Shown here in pieces: positions 48,975 to 58,218 of a stretch of DNA of 64,000 bases. The notes beneath the pieces are model-generated. The model made no database searches. It saw nothing but the letters and a program-made list of their open reading frames with translations, and was not told the DNA's origin. The DNA is from Paenibacillus silvisoli. GTDB lineage: Bacteria > Bacillota > Bacilli > Paenibacillales > Paenibacillaceae. The first letter of the stretch is position 1. The number at the start of each line of letters is the position of its first letter. A program made the translations under genes and the position numbers. The DNA lies in assembly GCF_030866765.1 (NCBI RefSeq), contig NZ_CP133017.1, positions 221,501-285,500 of the forward strand, written 5' to 3'.

Positions 48975-50102
48975 GTGTTCAAGGCTTCCAAAGCAACTAA
49001 GGCTCTACTCAGCACGACGATTCTCGTTTCGGCGCTCGCATCCGGTGCATCCGCATACGCGGCTGCCGCTCCGGCTCAAGCGAAGAAAGCGGGCGAATTT
49101 GTTTCTGCAAGCGTGGATCGCAGCAGCAAAGGCAACCTCATTATTCACTGGAAAGCAAACGCCGACCTCGGCGCGGCAAAAATATACTGGAGCACGTCCC
49201 CGGACAACATCGAGAAGAACGGCAAGCTGCTCGCTCAAACATACACGGGTCTGAACGGTTATATGGCGAAAGATCCGAAGCCGGGCTACCGCGTTTATTT
49301 CAAGGTGAAAGCCGGCAACGGCGCAACGGTAACGACAGCGGAGCGCAAAGTAAACCTGCAAGGCGCGTTCAACTTCCGCGATCTCGGCGGCTATAAAACA
49401 ACGGACGGCAAAACCGTGAAATGGGGCAAGCTGTACCGTGCGGAAGAGCTGGGCCACCTGACGACTGCCGACCTGGAGTATGTGCAGCGCATGGGCATCA
49501 AAACCAATGTCGACTACCGTACGGACGCGGAAGTAAAAGCAATGCCGGATCCGGTTCTGGCGGGCATTACGAATATCCGTACCGACGAAGGGAACGCAGG
49601 AGCAACGGCGGATTTGATGTCGATGATCCAGTCGGGCATGATGAAGGACGAAGCGTCCGCGGTTCAAATGATGGCGGGCTTCAACAAGCAAATGGTCGAT
49701 GCGCCGAAGTTCTACGTACAGCTGATGGAGCTGCTGAACGATCCGGCGAACATCGCGCTCGTGCAGCACTGCACGGCAGGCAAAGACCGTACGGGCCTTG
49801 GCTCGGCGATCATTTTGCTGGCGCTTGGCGTTGACGGGCAAACGGTCATGAACGACTACCTGCTCAGCAACGTATACCGCGAAGAAGCGAACAAGAAGAC
49901 GATCGAAGGCGTGAAGCAGCAAATTAAAGACGAGAACGTCGTTGCGGCGATCACGGCGCTGATGGGCGTTCAGAAGGAATTTTTGCAAGCCGCTATCGAC
50001 GAAATGAAAGCGGAATACGGCTCCATCGACGGCTTCCTGGAGAAAGGCCTTGGCATTACGAAGCAAGAACGCGCTAAATTGAAAGCTATGTATCTTGAAT
50101 AG
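48975..50102 (+). CDS. Secreted protein-tyrosine phosphatase-like protein
   Basis: The 375-residue protein has a signal peptide, a beta-rich domain of about 90 residues (fibronectin-III-like, residues 40-125), and a tyrosine phosphatase domain of the Y_phosphatase3/LipA type: FNFRDLGGYKTTDGKTVKWGKLYRAEEL and the P-loop HCTAGKDRTG (Cys266, Arg272). It should dephosphorylate tyrosine or lipid substrates outside the cell, as Listeria LipA does. GTG 48975 follows AAGGAGG by 7 nt; earlier Met codons have no ribosome site. Confidence 0.9.
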   Translation: MFKASKATKALLSTTILVSALASGASAYAAAAPAQAKKAGEFVSASVDRSSKGNLIIHWKANADLGAAKIYWSTSPDNIEKNGKLLAQTYTGLNGYMAKDPKPGYRVYFKVKAGNGATVTTAERKVNLQGAFNFRDLGGYKTTDGKTVKWGKLYRAEELGHLTTADLEYVQRMGIKTNVDYRTDAEVKAMPDPVLAGITNIRTDEGNAGATADLMSMIQSGMMKDEASAVQMMAGFNKQMVDAPKFYVQLMELLNDPANIALVQHCTAGKDRTGLGSAIILLALGVDGQTVMNDYLLSNVYREEANKKTIEGVKQQIKDENVVAAITALMGVQKEFLQAAIDEMKAEYGSIDGFLEKGLGITKQERAKLKAMYLE

Positions 50103-50135
50103 AGCTTAGTGCCGCCCGGCAGCGCATGCATGCGA

Positions 50136-50176
50136 GAAGCCTTGTCTCCGCGTCGGAGACTGGGCTTCTTCGTTTA
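50136..50176 (+). terminator. Rho-independent terminator
   Basis: GAAGCC-TTG-TCTCCG-CGT-CGGAGA-CTG-GGCTTC stem followed by TTCGTTT. Confidence 0.8.
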
Positions 50177-50237
50177 ATCCGCGATAGGCGCGTGTGCTAT
50201 ACTGGTCCTAATCGTTAGGCAGGGAGTGAAGAGCAGG

Positions 50238-50735
50238 ATGGGATTGGAAATTGAACGCAAATTTTTGTTGACCGAGAATCCGGAGGAGCTGATTCGCAAA
50301 GGGGAGCTGACCGTACAGACCGAGCAACGGATCGAGCAAACCTATTTGGCGCTTGACGGCCTGCAGGAGCTGCGAGTGCGGCGAATCGTCGATTTGGCAA
50401 CGGACGCCGTGCATTACACGCATACGTTCAAAAACGGTCACGGACTCGCCCGCGAAGAGGTGGAGTACGACATTTCGCAAGGGCTGTACGAGCAGGTGAT
50501 CCAAGCTTTCGGCGCGATTCCGCTGACGAAAAATCGCATTACCGCACAGTGGGGCGGCCGTACCATAGAGATTGACGTGTATGATCAATTTCAGCTGACG
50601 GTGCTGGAGGTCGAGTTCCATTCCGAGGAAGCCGCGCTGTCGTTTGAGCCGCCGGCTTGGTTCGGAAAAGATATTAGCACGGAGAAGCAGTACAGCAACA
50701 AGAAGGTATGGCGGGAGCTCCAAAGCCGTAAATAG
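50238..50735 (+). CDS. CYTH-domain protein
   Basis: The 165-residue protein begins GLEIERKFLL, carrying the E-x-E-x-K signature of the CYTH triphosphate tunnel fold, and continues with basic/acidic alternation (LRVRRIVD; EEVEYDI; ITAQWGGRTIEIDVYDQFQLTVLEVEF). Such proteins hydrolyse inorganic triphosphate or related nucleotides. ATG 50238 is preferred to GTG 50226 because AGGGAG abuts the latter. The HD gene follows after 27 nt. Confidence 0.88.
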   Translation: MGLEIERKFLLTENPEELIRKGELTVQTEQRIEQTYLALDGLQELRVRRIVDLATDAVHYTHTFKNGHGLAREEVEYDISQGLYEQVIQAFGAIPLTKNRITAQWGGRTIEIDVYDQFQLTVLEVEFHSEEAALSFEPPAWFGKDISTEKQYSNKKVWRELQSRK

Positions 50736-50762
50736 CAATAGCGAAAAAGGAGGCTGTGCGTC

Positions 50763-51443
50763 GTGCAGCAGCAAGCAAATGAGAAGCAGCAAGTGATCGA
50801 AGCGGCGGAGCGGTTTGCCCGCACCGAGCTGGAAAGTGATGCGACCGGCCACGATTGGTGGCATGTTCACCGCGTCGTGCGGATGGCGGAGCGGATTGCC
50901 CGGCAGGAAGGCGCGGACAGCGCGATATGCGTCATCGCCGCGCTGCTGCATGATGTGGCGGACGAGAAGCTGAACGAGTCCAAGGAAAGCGGGCTGCGCA
51001 AAGTGAGCGATTGGCTCGCGGGCCAGCCGTTATCGGAAGCGGAGCAGGCGCACATCATGGAGATTATTGCGACGATGTCGTTTAACGGCGGCGGCGGCTC
51101 GCCGATGCGTACGCTGGAAGGGCAAGTGGTGCAGGATGCCGACCGGCTCGATGCCATCGGCGCGATTGCGATCGCAAGAGCCTTCCTCTATGCCGGCTGG
51201 AAGGGCGATCCCATCTATGACCCGGAGCTGAAGCCGCGCGAGCAGATGAGCCCGGGCGAATACCGCAACGGGAAGAGCACGGCGATCAACCATTTTCACG
51301 AGAAGCTGCTGAAGCTCAAGGATCGGATCAACACGGCGTCGGCCAAACGGATTGCCGAGGAGCGGCACCGGTATATGGCCGAGTACGTGGAGCGGTTCAT
51401 GGCGGAGTGGGATGGCGCGGACGACGCCCCGACCGTCCGTTAG
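50763..51443 (+). CDS. HD-domain phosphohydrolase (YedJ-like)
   Basis: The 226-residue protein has the HD signature: DWWHVHRVVRMAERIA (first His), IAALLHDVADEK (His-Asp) and QDADRLDAIGAIAIARAFLYAG (late Asp). Similar YedJ/YpgQ enzymes hydrolyse nucleoside triphosphates to monophosphate and pyrophosphate. GTG 50763 follows AAAGGAGG. Close spacing to the CYTH gene suggests one operon and a joint role in nucleotide or polyphosphate clean-up, which is an inference. Confidence 0.88.
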   Translation: MQQQANEKQQVIEAAERFARTELESDATGHDWWHVHRVVRMAERIARQEGADSAICVIAALLHDVADEKLNESKESGLRKVSDWLAGQPLSEAEQAHIMEIIATMSFNGGGGSPMRTLEGQVVQDADRLDAIGAIAIARAFLYAGWKGDPIYDPELKPREQMSPGEYRNGKSTAINHFHEKLLKLKDRINTASAKRIAEERHRYMAEYVERFMAEWDGADDAPTVR

Positions 51444-51450
51444 CCATAGT

Positions 51451-51507
51451 AAAAGGGGCTGTCGCTTCACGTCATCGACGATGACGGCTGGGACAGCCCC
51501 TTTTTTC
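51451..51507. terminator. Bidirectional terminator
   Basis: AAAAGGGGCTGTC ... GACAGCCCCTTTTTT between convergent HD and exonuclease genes. Confidence 0.9.
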
Positions 51508-51511
51508 GCGT

Positions 51512-52309
51512 TTAAGCTTCTTCCGAAGCAGCCGCAGCCGCTGCGACCGCGTTCAAATCACTGGTCGTCAGCACGACCGGGCAATGGTCGCTGCCCATGA
51601 TGTGGCAGTCGATTTCCGCGTCGATAAGCGCGGGCGCAAGCCGCGACGAAACGAGGAAATAGTCGATGCGCCACCCCACGTTCCGCTCTCTGACCTTCGG
51701 CATGTACGACCACCAGGAGTACACGTCTCCCCGGTCGGGATAGAAGTGACGGAACGAATCGGTAAAGCCGGCGCCCAGCAGCTCGGTCATTTTGCCCCGT
51801 TCCTCCAGCGTAAAGCCGGAGTTGCCCATGTTCGGCTTCGGATGCTTGAGGTCGATTTCCTCATGCGCGACGTTGAGGTCGCCGCAGACGATAACCGGCT
51901 TCTTCGCGTCGAGCTCGAGCAGGTAGCTGCGGAACCGATCCTCCCACTCCAAGCGGTAGTCCAAGCGAGCCAAGTCGCGTTTGGCGTTCGGCGTGTACAC
52001 CGTCACGAGGTGGAACTCGTCAAACTCCAGCGTAATGATGCGGCCCTCCGGCTCGTAATCTTCCTCCATGCCGTAGCGTACGGACAACGGCTTGATCCGG
52101 GTGAAAACCGCCGTTCCGGAGTAGCCCTTCTTCTCCGCGTAATTCCAGTACGTTTCGTAGCCATCGCCGAGATCAAGTTCGATCTGGCCCTCCTGCAGCT
52201 TCGTTTCCTGCAAGCAGAAAATATCCGCGTCGACTTCTTTAAAATAATCCATGAATCCTTTGTTCACGCAGGCGCGCAGCCCGTTTACATTCCAAGAAAC
52301 CAGCTTCAT
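51512..52309 (-). CDS. exoA: Exodeoxyribonuclease III / AP endonuclease
   Basis: The 265-residue protein is a full ExoIII-type endonuclease/exonuclease/phosphatase-fold enzyme: MKLVSWNVNGLRA, CLQETKL (metal Glu), TVYTPNA, GDLNVAHEEIDL (catalytic Asp/Asn), RIDYFLVS and GSDHCPVVL (catalytic His). It incises abasic sites in base-excision repair and removes 3' blocks. It ends in an Ala/Glu-rich tail (AVAAAAAASEEA). It is monocistronic, with a shared terminator on its 3' side. Confidence 0.95.
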   Translation of the reverse strand: MKLVSWNVNGLRACVNKGFMDYFKEVDADIFCLQETKLQEGQIELDLGDGYETYWNYAEKKGYSGTAVFTRIKPLSVRYGMEEDYEPEGRIITLEFDEFHLVTVYTPNAKRDLARLDYRLEWEDRFRSYLLELDAKKPVIVCGDLNVAHEEIDLKHPKPNMGNSGFTLEERGKMTELLGAGFTDSFRHFYPDRGDVYSWWSYMPKVRERNVGWRIDYFLVSSRLAPALIDAEIDCHIMGSDHCPVVLTTSDLNAVAAAAAASEEA

Positions 52310-52388
52310 CGTTCGGTTCTACTCCTTGCCGTTGATCGAATTTTCCCGTGCTACCAGTGTAGCACATTCCGCGGCGGAGCAAATTCAT

Positions 52389-53123
52389 TTAGTAGAGAGG
52401 GATCTTCTTCTTTAAATCTTCGCGCTTCGTGACCATGGAGTCGTGGCGTATATAGTGGCAGACATAGGATCTGCGGAACCTGTCCTTTGTTTTGTTCCGT
52501 GTAGAAGAATGGACTAGGAGGCAGTGGAAGAACAGGATATCGCCCTTCTCCATGAAGACCGGAATTTCTTGACTCAGATCCACGCCCTCCGTCTCCGTCG
52601 TCCAATCCGCGTGCTCCAGGAGGTTTTTAACCTTGCCGTGCGGCAACGGTCCAAGCTTATGGCTTCCCGGAATAACGTAGAGGCATCCGTTTTCCTCATC
52701 GATCTGCTCCATCGCCAACGATGTCGCGATCATCGTATTCGGCTCGTGGTGGATGTACTCGTAATCCTGATGCGCCGCCTGTCCTTTGGAGCCGGGTTCC
52801 TTAAAGAAGAACATGCTTTGCACGCCGACTCCTTCATCCCCCATCAGCTGCGCCAATCCGCCGCGAATCAGCGGGAGCTTCATCATCTGCATGGAGAAGC
52901 TGTCTTTCAGATGAGGATTGAATACCCGGAACGAGAACGTCGCTTTCTCCGGCGAATCCGGCTGGTTGGGGATATCGTTTTTGGCGAGATTGTACATATG
53001 CTGATTGTAAATATCGATCAAATCGCCGCTGCATGCGTTCCGGAGCAGAAGGTATCCGTTTTCTTCAAAAAACGCCACTTGCGCTTCATCCAACGGAGTC
53101 AGTCCGTTTACCATTTCATTCAT
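52389..53123 (-). CDS. Phytanoyl-CoA dioxygenase (PhyH)-family oxygenase
   Basis: The 244-residue protein has the PhyH fold: FFEENGYLLLRNACSGDLID at the start, the Fe(II) H-x-D in AAHQDYEYIHHEPN, GCLYVIPGSHKLGPL, and the distal His with a downstream Arg in HSSTRNKTKDRFRRSYVCHYI (2-oxoglutarate contact). It is an iron/2-oxoglutarate hydroxylase; substrate unknown, small-molecule tailoring is typical. The initiating ATG 53123 has AAAAAGGTGAG before it. Confidence 0.88.
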   Translation of the reverse strand: MNEMVNGLTPLDEAQVAFFEENGYLLLRNACSGDLIDIYNQHMYNLAKNDIPNQPDSPEKATFSFRVFNPHLKDSFSMQMMKLPLIRGGLAQLMGDEGVGVQSMFFFKEPGSKGQAAHQDYEYIHHEPNTMIATSLAMEQIDEENGCLYVIPGSHKLGPLPHGKVKNLLEHADWTTETEGVDLSQEIPVFMEKGDILFFHCLLVHSSTRNKTKDRFRRSYVCHYIRHDSMVTKREDLKKKIPLY

Positions 53124-53383
53124 CGATTCTCACCTTTTTCTATTAGCATGGCAATCCTGTTTGTTCATCATGGCATAGTTTCCGTTCGCGTACCATGGAT
53201 GAAAACGAACATGAAGTGGACAGATTTGATATCCTCTTAAAAAATATGTATCGACATAAATAAAGCTAAACAAGGTTGTATACAATGATCTTGCATATCC
53301 AATAGCAAAAATCTTATACTTGGGCAACAGCAACGAGACGTTCCGCTTAAGCAGACGACATGAAGATAGGGGCATGGGCGCAT

Positions 53384-54379
53384 ATGGCTTCCGTTAAGCA
53401 TAATAACAAATATATCAACAGCATCCCGACCACGATGGACATGAGCTTGAAGGCGATCGTCAGCATGCTGCGGGATCAGCTGAAGCCAGTTCCGAACCGC
53501 AAGCCGGGGAAGACGATCCCGTACCGGAGGCTGACGCTTGCGGAGCAGCCTCATCCGGAGGGCATCCGGGTGACCTGGTTCGGGCATTCGGCGTTTCTGC
53601 TGGAAATCGAAGGAAAGCGGCTGCTGTTTGACCCGATGTTCGGGGAAGCGCCGTCTCCGCCTCCGGGCTCGTATTTTACGGGCAAGCGGTTTAGCGGCGG
53701 GCTTCCGCTTGAGGCAGCGGATTTCCCGGCCATCGATGCGGTCATTCAATCGCATGATCATTATGACCATTTGCACGAGGGCACGATCCGGAAGCTGAAG
53801 GACAAGGCGGGGCGGTTTATCGTGCCGCTCGGCGTCGGGAAATGGCTGCGCAAATGGGGCGTTGATCCGGCGAAGATAGCCGAGCTCGACTGGGGCGATG
53901 AGCTGCAAATGGCGGGACTTACGCTGGCTTGCATGCCGGCGAGGCATTTTTCGGGCAGAGGGCTGTTCGACCGCAATTCGACGCTGTGGTGCTCGTGGGC
54001 GGTGCTCGGCAAGGAAAGCCGGGCGTTCTTCAGCGGGGACAGCGGCTATGGGCCGCATTTTAAGGAGATCGGGGCCAAGTACGGCCCGTTCGATTTGACG
54101 CTTATGGAGTGCGGGCAGTATGACGAGCGGTGGGCGGCGATCCATATGATGCCGGAGGAAACAGTGCAGGCGCATCGCGATGTGCAGGGCGATCTGTTGA
54201 TCCCGGTGCATTGGGGCGCTTTTACGTTGGCCTATCATACGTGGACGGATCCGGCCGAGCGCGCGGTGAAGGCGGCTCAGGCGCAGGGCGTCCGCATTGC
54301 GACGCCTCGAATTGGCGAGACCGTAGCGGTCGGGCGCGACGAGAAGGAGTACCCGGCCTCGCCGTGGTGGCAGGAATAG
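53384..54379 (+). CDS. Metallo-beta-lactamase-fold hydrolase (NAPE-PLD/UlaG-like)
   Basis: The protein is about 331 residues: an N-terminal part (HNNKYINSIPTTMDMSLKAIVSMLRDQLK), then GIRVTWFGHSAFLLEIEGKRLLFDPMFGEAPSPP, the zinc motif QSHDHYDHLHEGT, CMPARHFSGRGLFDRNSTLWCSWAVL, FFSGDSGYGPHF and VPVHWGAF-like HWGAFTL. This is the NAPE-PLD/RomA type acting on phosphodiesters or lipid amides. ATG 53384 is favoured because AGGGGC lies before it, while 53360 has no ribosome site; this choice is uncertain. The stop codon lies in an unusual repeat. Confidence 0.88.
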   Translation: MASVKHNNKYINSIPTTMDMSLKAIVSMLRDQLKPVPNRKPGKTIPYRRLTLAEQPHPEGIRVTWFGHSAFLLEIEGKRLLFDPMFGEAPSPPPGSYFTGKRFSGGLPLEAADFPAIDAVIQSHDHYDHLHEGTIRKLKDKAGRFIVPLGVGKWLRKWGVDPAKIAELDWGDELQMAGLTLACMPARHFSGRGLFDRNSTLWCSWAVLGKESRAFFSGDSGYGPHFKEIGAKYGPFDLTLMECGQYDERWAAIHMMPEETVQAHRDVQGDLLIPVHWGAFTLAYHTWTDPAERAVKAAQAQGVRIATPRIGETVAVGRDEKEYPASPWWQE

Positions 54380-54427
54380 GTGGAAGGAGCATCCACCTTA
54401 TTCCCGCCACCTTGGTGGCAGGAATAG
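54365..54427 (+). repeat. Three-arm repeat with alternative hairpins
   Basis: Arm A (54365-54383, TGGTGGCAGGAATAGGTGG), a 9-nt loop and arm B (54393-54411, CCACCTTATTCCCGCCACC) pair with one bulge and one mismatch. A copy of arm A (54413-54427, TGGTGGCAGGAATAG) follows and can also pair with B. The stop of the MBL gene is inside the first arm A, and the next start is 27 nt after the last arm. Confidence 0.75.
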
Positions 54428-54453
54428 TCGAGCGGGAGGGAGCGTGCGTCAGC

Positions 54454-55398
54454 ATGGGCGTAAGCGCGAGGGAGAGAGAGCGGAAGCAGAAGTATCTCGT
54501 GATCAACTGCGACGATTTTGGCCAAAGCGCCCCGATGAATGCGGCGATCATGCATTTGCTGGAGGAGCGGCGGGTTTCGTCCGCGACGATTATGGCGCCG
54601 GCGCCGGGCTTCGAGGAAGCCGCGGCCTGGTGCAGGAAGCGCGGGCAGGCCAACATCGGGCTGCATCTGACGCTGACCAGCGAATTTGACGCGCTCCGCT
54701 GGCCGAGTCTGACCGGCGATTCGTCGCTGCATGATGAAGGCGGCCATATGTACCGGACCGTGCTGGATTTCGAGCGCGGCGCGAATACGGCGGCCGTGCT
54801 GCTGGAGCTGGACGCCCAATATGAGCGGGTGCGGAAGGCGGGCATTACGATTACGCACGCCGACAATCATATGGGCAGCCTGTACGGCATCGCGTCGGGG
54901 CGCAGCCATATCCCGCAGGTGCTGATGAAATGCGTGAAGTGGAAGGTTCCGTTCCGCCTATTCCGGCGCGTCCATCCCGAGGATATGATGGCTGCCGTTC
55001 CGGGCGTGGAAGGCGCCGTCGCCAAGGCATCGGCGCTTGCCGGCACGCTTGGCGTGGCGATTCCGGATTATTTGCTGTCGCATCCGTTCGAGGTGGAGGA
55101 TGGCGAGACGTACGAATCGTTCAAGAGGTCGATTATAGATAAGCTGTATCGCTTGCCCGAAGGCATCAGCGAGACGTACATCCATCCCGCCGTCGCGGAT
55201 GATGCGATGCTCGCTTCGGTACCCCACTGGGAGAAGCGGGTGTGGGAATACCGGCTCATGCTCGACGACGACGTGCATGCCGCCATGAAGGACGCCGGCG
55301 TCAAGCTGGTGGACTATACGTTCATCGCGCAACATGGCCGAGACTCTCGGCTTCGCTCTGCGTGGCGGCTGGGGGCGGAGCTGCTTCGCAGGGGCTGA
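54454..55398 (+). CDS. YdjC/ChbG-family carbohydrate deacetylase
   Basis: The 314-residue protein has the YdjC pattern: YLVINCDDFGQSAPMNAAIMHLLEERRVSSATIMAPAPGFEEA (metal Asp-Asp), NIGLHLTLTSEF (His), ITITHADNHMGSL (His) and SETYIHPAVADD. It removes acetyl groups from chitooligosaccharides or related sugars. ATG 54454 is used; GGGAGGG lies 13 nt before it. It follows the MBL gene by 74 nt with the three-arm repeat between, and ends before repeat array 3. Confidence 0.9.
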   Translation: MGVSARERERKQKYLVINCDDFGQSAPMNAAIMHLLEERRVSSATIMAPAPGFEEAAAWCRKRGQANIGLHLTLTSEFDALRWPSLTGDSSLHDEGGHMYRTVLDFERGANTAAVLLELDAQYERVRKAGITITHADNHMGSLYGIASGRSHIPQVLMKCVKWKVPFRLFRRVHPEDMMAAVPGVEGAVAKASALAGTLGVAIPDYLLSHPFEVEDGETYESFKRSIIDKLYRLPEGISETYIHPAVADDAMLASVPHWEKRVWEYRLMLDDDVHAAMKDAGVKLVDYTFIAQHGRDSRLRSAWRLGAELLRRG

Positions 55399-55443
55399 GC
55401 GGGAACGGTCGTAGCATGGGGGCAAAATTGGTAGATCGAGCAA

Positions 55444-55820
55444 AAAGTTGCTCTGGGAGCAACACATTGGCGGGAAACCGGCGGAATGTGCGAAAGAGTG
55501 GCCCTAGGGGCAACACTTGGGCGATAGGGGGCGGTTTTGCAGGGAAGAAAGGTAACAGTTACCGCATATGAGCGGAATTCGGCGGTTTTGCGTTAAAGAG
55601 AGGTAACAGATACCGCACATGAGCGGAATTCGGTGGTTTTGCGTTAAAGAGAGGTAACTGATACCGCACATGAGCGGAATTCGGTGGTTTGGCGTCAAAG
55701 AAAGGTAACAGATACCGCACATGAGCGGAATTCGGCGGTTTGGCGTCAAAGAAAGGTAACAGATACCGCACATGAGCGCGATGTGCCAAGTTTACCGCCT
55801 GTGTGCGGTACCTGTTACCC
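55444..55820. repeat. Tandem 51-bp hairpin repeats, array 3 (7 units plus one inverted)
   Basis: GTTGCTC-TGG-GAGCAAC (55447) and GTGGCCC-TA-GGGGCAAC (55498) are followed by five GGTAACAG-type cores at 55551, 55602, 55653, 55704 and 55755, spaced 51 bp (53 at the first switch). The rest of each unit (TACCGCACATGAGCGGAATTC) is nearly identical. A copy of the core lies inverted at 55807-55819. No gene is supported in 55399-55884. Confidence 0.87.
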
Positions 55821-55829
55821 CACACCGCC

Positions 55830-55877
55830 AACAAAGAGAGCCAGACTCCCCATCCGAGGAGGCTGGCTCTCTTTGTT
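55830..55877. terminator. Bidirectional terminator
   Basis: AACAAAGAGAGCCAG ... CTGGCTCTCTTTGTT, 15-bp perfect stem, between the YdjC gene/repeats and the convergent chemoreceptor. Confidence 0.9.
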
Positions 55878-55884
55878 ACAAACG

Positions 55885-57459
55885 CTACAACCGGAACCGC
55901 TTCACCATAGTATGTAGCTGCTGGGCGAGCCCGCCGAGCGTCTGCGAGGAGCTGGCCGTCTGCTGGGCCGCGGCGGCGGCTTCTTGGCTAATGGAAGCGA
56001 TCGATTCGATCTGCTTCATCACATCCTGCGACTGAGCGGCCTGGTTGACGCTCGAGTCGGCAATTTCCCGCGTCTGCTCCGCAACCTCGCCGACACGGTT
56101 CACGATGCTGCCAAGCGCGGCGCCCGCCTGCTTGTAGAGCGCCTCGGTGGCCGCCATGGCGTTCACGCTCTCTTGCGTGCTGCGCTGCATTTCCTTGATG
56201 ATGCCGGCAATCTGCTTCGTCGCCTCGCTGCTCCGCTCCGCCAGCTTGCGCACTTCGTCGGCCACGACCGCAAAGCCGCGGCCTTGGTCGCCCGCCCGAG
56301 CCGCCTCGATGGCAGCATTTAAAGCAAGCAGATTCGTCTGCTCGGCAATGTCGTCGATCACGCCGATAATGTTGCCGATCTGCTTGGAGTCCTGCTCCAG
56401 CTCGTACATGCGCTGGGCGAGTAGATTCATGCTGACCAGCGATTCTTGAACCGTTTGACCGCAGGCGATAGCCTCATGGTTGGTATTGACGGTAAGATGC
56501 GTCGCTTCCTTTGCACGCTGCGAGACGGTGCGCACCCCTGCGGACAGCTTCGTGACGACATCGGAGGCGGTTTGCGCCGACTCGGCTTGATACATGCTGC
56601 CCCGTGCCACCTCGTCGGTGGTGGAGGAAATTTCGCCGGCCGCGAGATTGACCTGCTCGGCAGACCGGAGCACCTGGCTAATGAGCTCGCGGAGACCTAC
56701 CGTCATGGTGTCGATCGACAGCGCAATCGAGCCCAGCTCGTCCTTGTAATCGAGCGAAGAAGCATCGGTCTGCAGGTCGCCCTCGGTCACCTTATTGACG
56801 CGCTGCAAAATCGCATCGACCGACTTCGCGATCCGGCGAATCATGCCGAACCCGATCCAGCCAATGATCAGCACGATCAATACAAGGATGACATAGACGA
56901 ACAAATGCATCGTGCTGTTGGTGCGCTTAATTTGCTCCGACTTCGTGATGGCCGAGGCATCGAGATACTCGCCCAGCTCGTTCAGACTCTCCCGGGCCGC
57001 ATCGAAATCGGCGATGGCGCTTGTACCCTGAGCGGCCGTTTCCGACCAGGCGGCAAAATGCGTCTTGAACAGGTCGAGATTTTGCTCGACCGTTACTTTG
57101 CTTTGCTCGTGAATATCGGAGAGAAGCCCGTGGTCGGACAAGATCGCGCCGGCTTTGCCGACCCGCTCGGACGCTTGGGCGATATTTTCGCTTAAATCCT
57201 GCTGCTGTTCCTTCAGCTCGTCGCCAGTCAAATGCTCGTCGACAATCATCCGATAGGCTGCCAGCGCCTGGTACATATCGCGGTCCGCATTCAGGATCAG
57301 CGAGCTCGACTGCGCATTGACGTCGTACAGCGTCGTTTTCATGTGGGTTAAATCGGCATCGTTTCGTTGGATCAAGTACACGCCCACGACCACGAAGAGC
57401 AGCATAGGTATCGCGAGCAGACCGGTTAATTTCTTTTTCAACGAGATGTTATTGAACAT
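55885..57459 (-). CDS. Methyl-accepting chemotaxis protein
   Basis: The 524-residue receptor has two membrane helices (about residues 10-27 and 188-210) around a ligand domain of about 160 helical residues (4HB_MCP type), a HAMP domain ([24 protein letters not shown]), and a signalling domain with the hairpin tip [43 protein letters not shown]. It sends ligand binding to CheA/CheW. Gln/Glu pairs typical of methylation helices are present. Ligand unknown. Confidence 0.94.
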   Translation of the reverse strand: MFNNISLKKKLTGLLAIPMLLFVVVGVYLIQRNDADLTHMKTTLYDVNAQSSSLILNADRDMYQALAAYRMIVDEHLTGDELKEQQQDLSENIAQASERVGKAGAILSDHGLLSDIHEQSKVTVEQNLDLFKTHFAAWSETAAQGTSAIADFDAARESLNELGEYLDASAITKSEQIKRTNSTMHLFVYVILVLIVLIIGWIGFGMIRRIAKSVDAILQRVNKVTEGDLQTDASSLDYKDELGSIALSIDTMTVGLRELISQVLRSAEQVNLAAGEISSTTDEVARGSMYQAESAQTASDVVTKLSAGVRTVSQRAKEATHLTVNTNHEAIACGQTVQESLVSMNLLAQRMYELEQDSKQIGNIIGVIDDIAEQTNLLALNAAIEAARAGDQGRGFAVVADEVRKLAERSSEATKQIAGIIKEMQRSTQESVNAMAATEALYKQAGAALGSIVNRVGEVAEQTREIADSSVNQAAQSQDVMKQIESIASISQEAAAAAQQTASSSQTLGGLAQQLHTMVKRFRL

Positions 57460-57619
57460 GATGGCAGCCCCTTTTAGCCTTTTAGACAGCTTTGAAGCTA
57501 GTATAGAAAAAAGGTGTTTGAGAAGTTTGCCAATAAATGTTTAATAAATGTTTGCAAACGGCGAATCGCTAGACCGTTATGCGCATATTTGAGCTTTCTG
57601 CGAGAAAAAATAGAGCCTA

Positions 57620-57668
57620 TATAAAAGGGTCCCTCCCAAGCAGCGGCTGCCCGGAGCGACCCTTTTCG
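57620..57668 (-). terminator. Terminator of the DUF5946-like gene
   Basis: On the minus strand CGAAAAGGGTCGC ... GGACCCTTTTATA: a stem AAAAGGGTC/GACCCTTTT with GC-rich inner part, just after the stop at 57671. The remaining gap to the chemoreceptor start holds no gene. Confidence 0.7.
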
Positions 57669-57670
57669 AT

Positions 57671-58171
57671 TTATGGCTCCAGCACGGGGCGGGCGGCTTC
57701 CTTCACCCAGTCATGCGCATGCGCCCAGCTGCTCCAAGCGGCGTGTACCCACTGACGGATTTTCGTGTCCCGCGGCTCGCCGGCTTCCGCCCGGAGTACG
57801 TCCTGGATCGTCATGACGGCGTCTCCCTTCGGAGGAGAGAGGACCGGCCAATCGGTTTTCGCGCGGGCGAGCTGCATATGTGCCTGCTGCACCTGCTTTC
57901 CTGTGAAACCATGCTCGACGACCAAGTACAGGCCGATGAGAGAGAAGGCCGTCGTAATCGGACGGGCGGTGCCGCCTGAATGCTGAGCGCCGTAGCTGTC
58001 GAGCGCCAGCTGGTGAATGAATTCGGGCTGGCCGTGGGCAATCGTGTAATAGGAGAGCTGATTGAACAGCTCCATGCATTCCCCCGAAGCGCGGAAGCGC
58101 GGAGGCTCCGCAAAATATTGATTGGGCAGCATCAGGCCGCACCCGGGGCATTTGACGATGGACTGTTTCAT
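57671..58171 (-). CDS. DUF5946-like protein
   Basis: The 166-residue soluble protein begins with a C-x2-C pair (VKCPGCGLMLPNQY) and contains SGECMELFNQLSYYTIAHGQPEFIHQLALDSYGAQHSGG, then FSLIGLYLVVEHGFTGKQVQQAHM. This fits the uncharacterised DUF5946 family. The Cys pair with another Cys nearby (ECMELF) could hold zinc. AAAGGAGG precedes ATG 58171. It is divergent from the alpha/beta hydrolase, 47 nt apart. Confidence 0.75.
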   Translation of the reverse strand: MKQSIVKCPGCGLMLPNQYFAEPPRFRASGECMELFNQLSYYTIAHGQPEFIHQLALDSYGAQHSGGTARPITTAFSLIGLYLVVEHGFTGKQVQQAHMQLARAKTDWPVLSPPKGDAVMTIQDVLRAEAGEPRDTKIRQWVHAAWSSWAHAHDWVKEAARPVLEP

Positions 58172-58218
58172 GAAAATCCGCCTCCTTTAATCGATAGACT
58201 AGGAAAGGAAAATCCGGC

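Noticed and set aside
55504-55773. An 89-codon minus-strand frame made of a 17-residue repeat (MCGICYLSLTPN-type) through array 3
   Set aside because: The frame stays open only because the DNA period is 51 bp. In array 2 the same units have periods of 47 and 52 bp, which break it, and there is no ribosome site.
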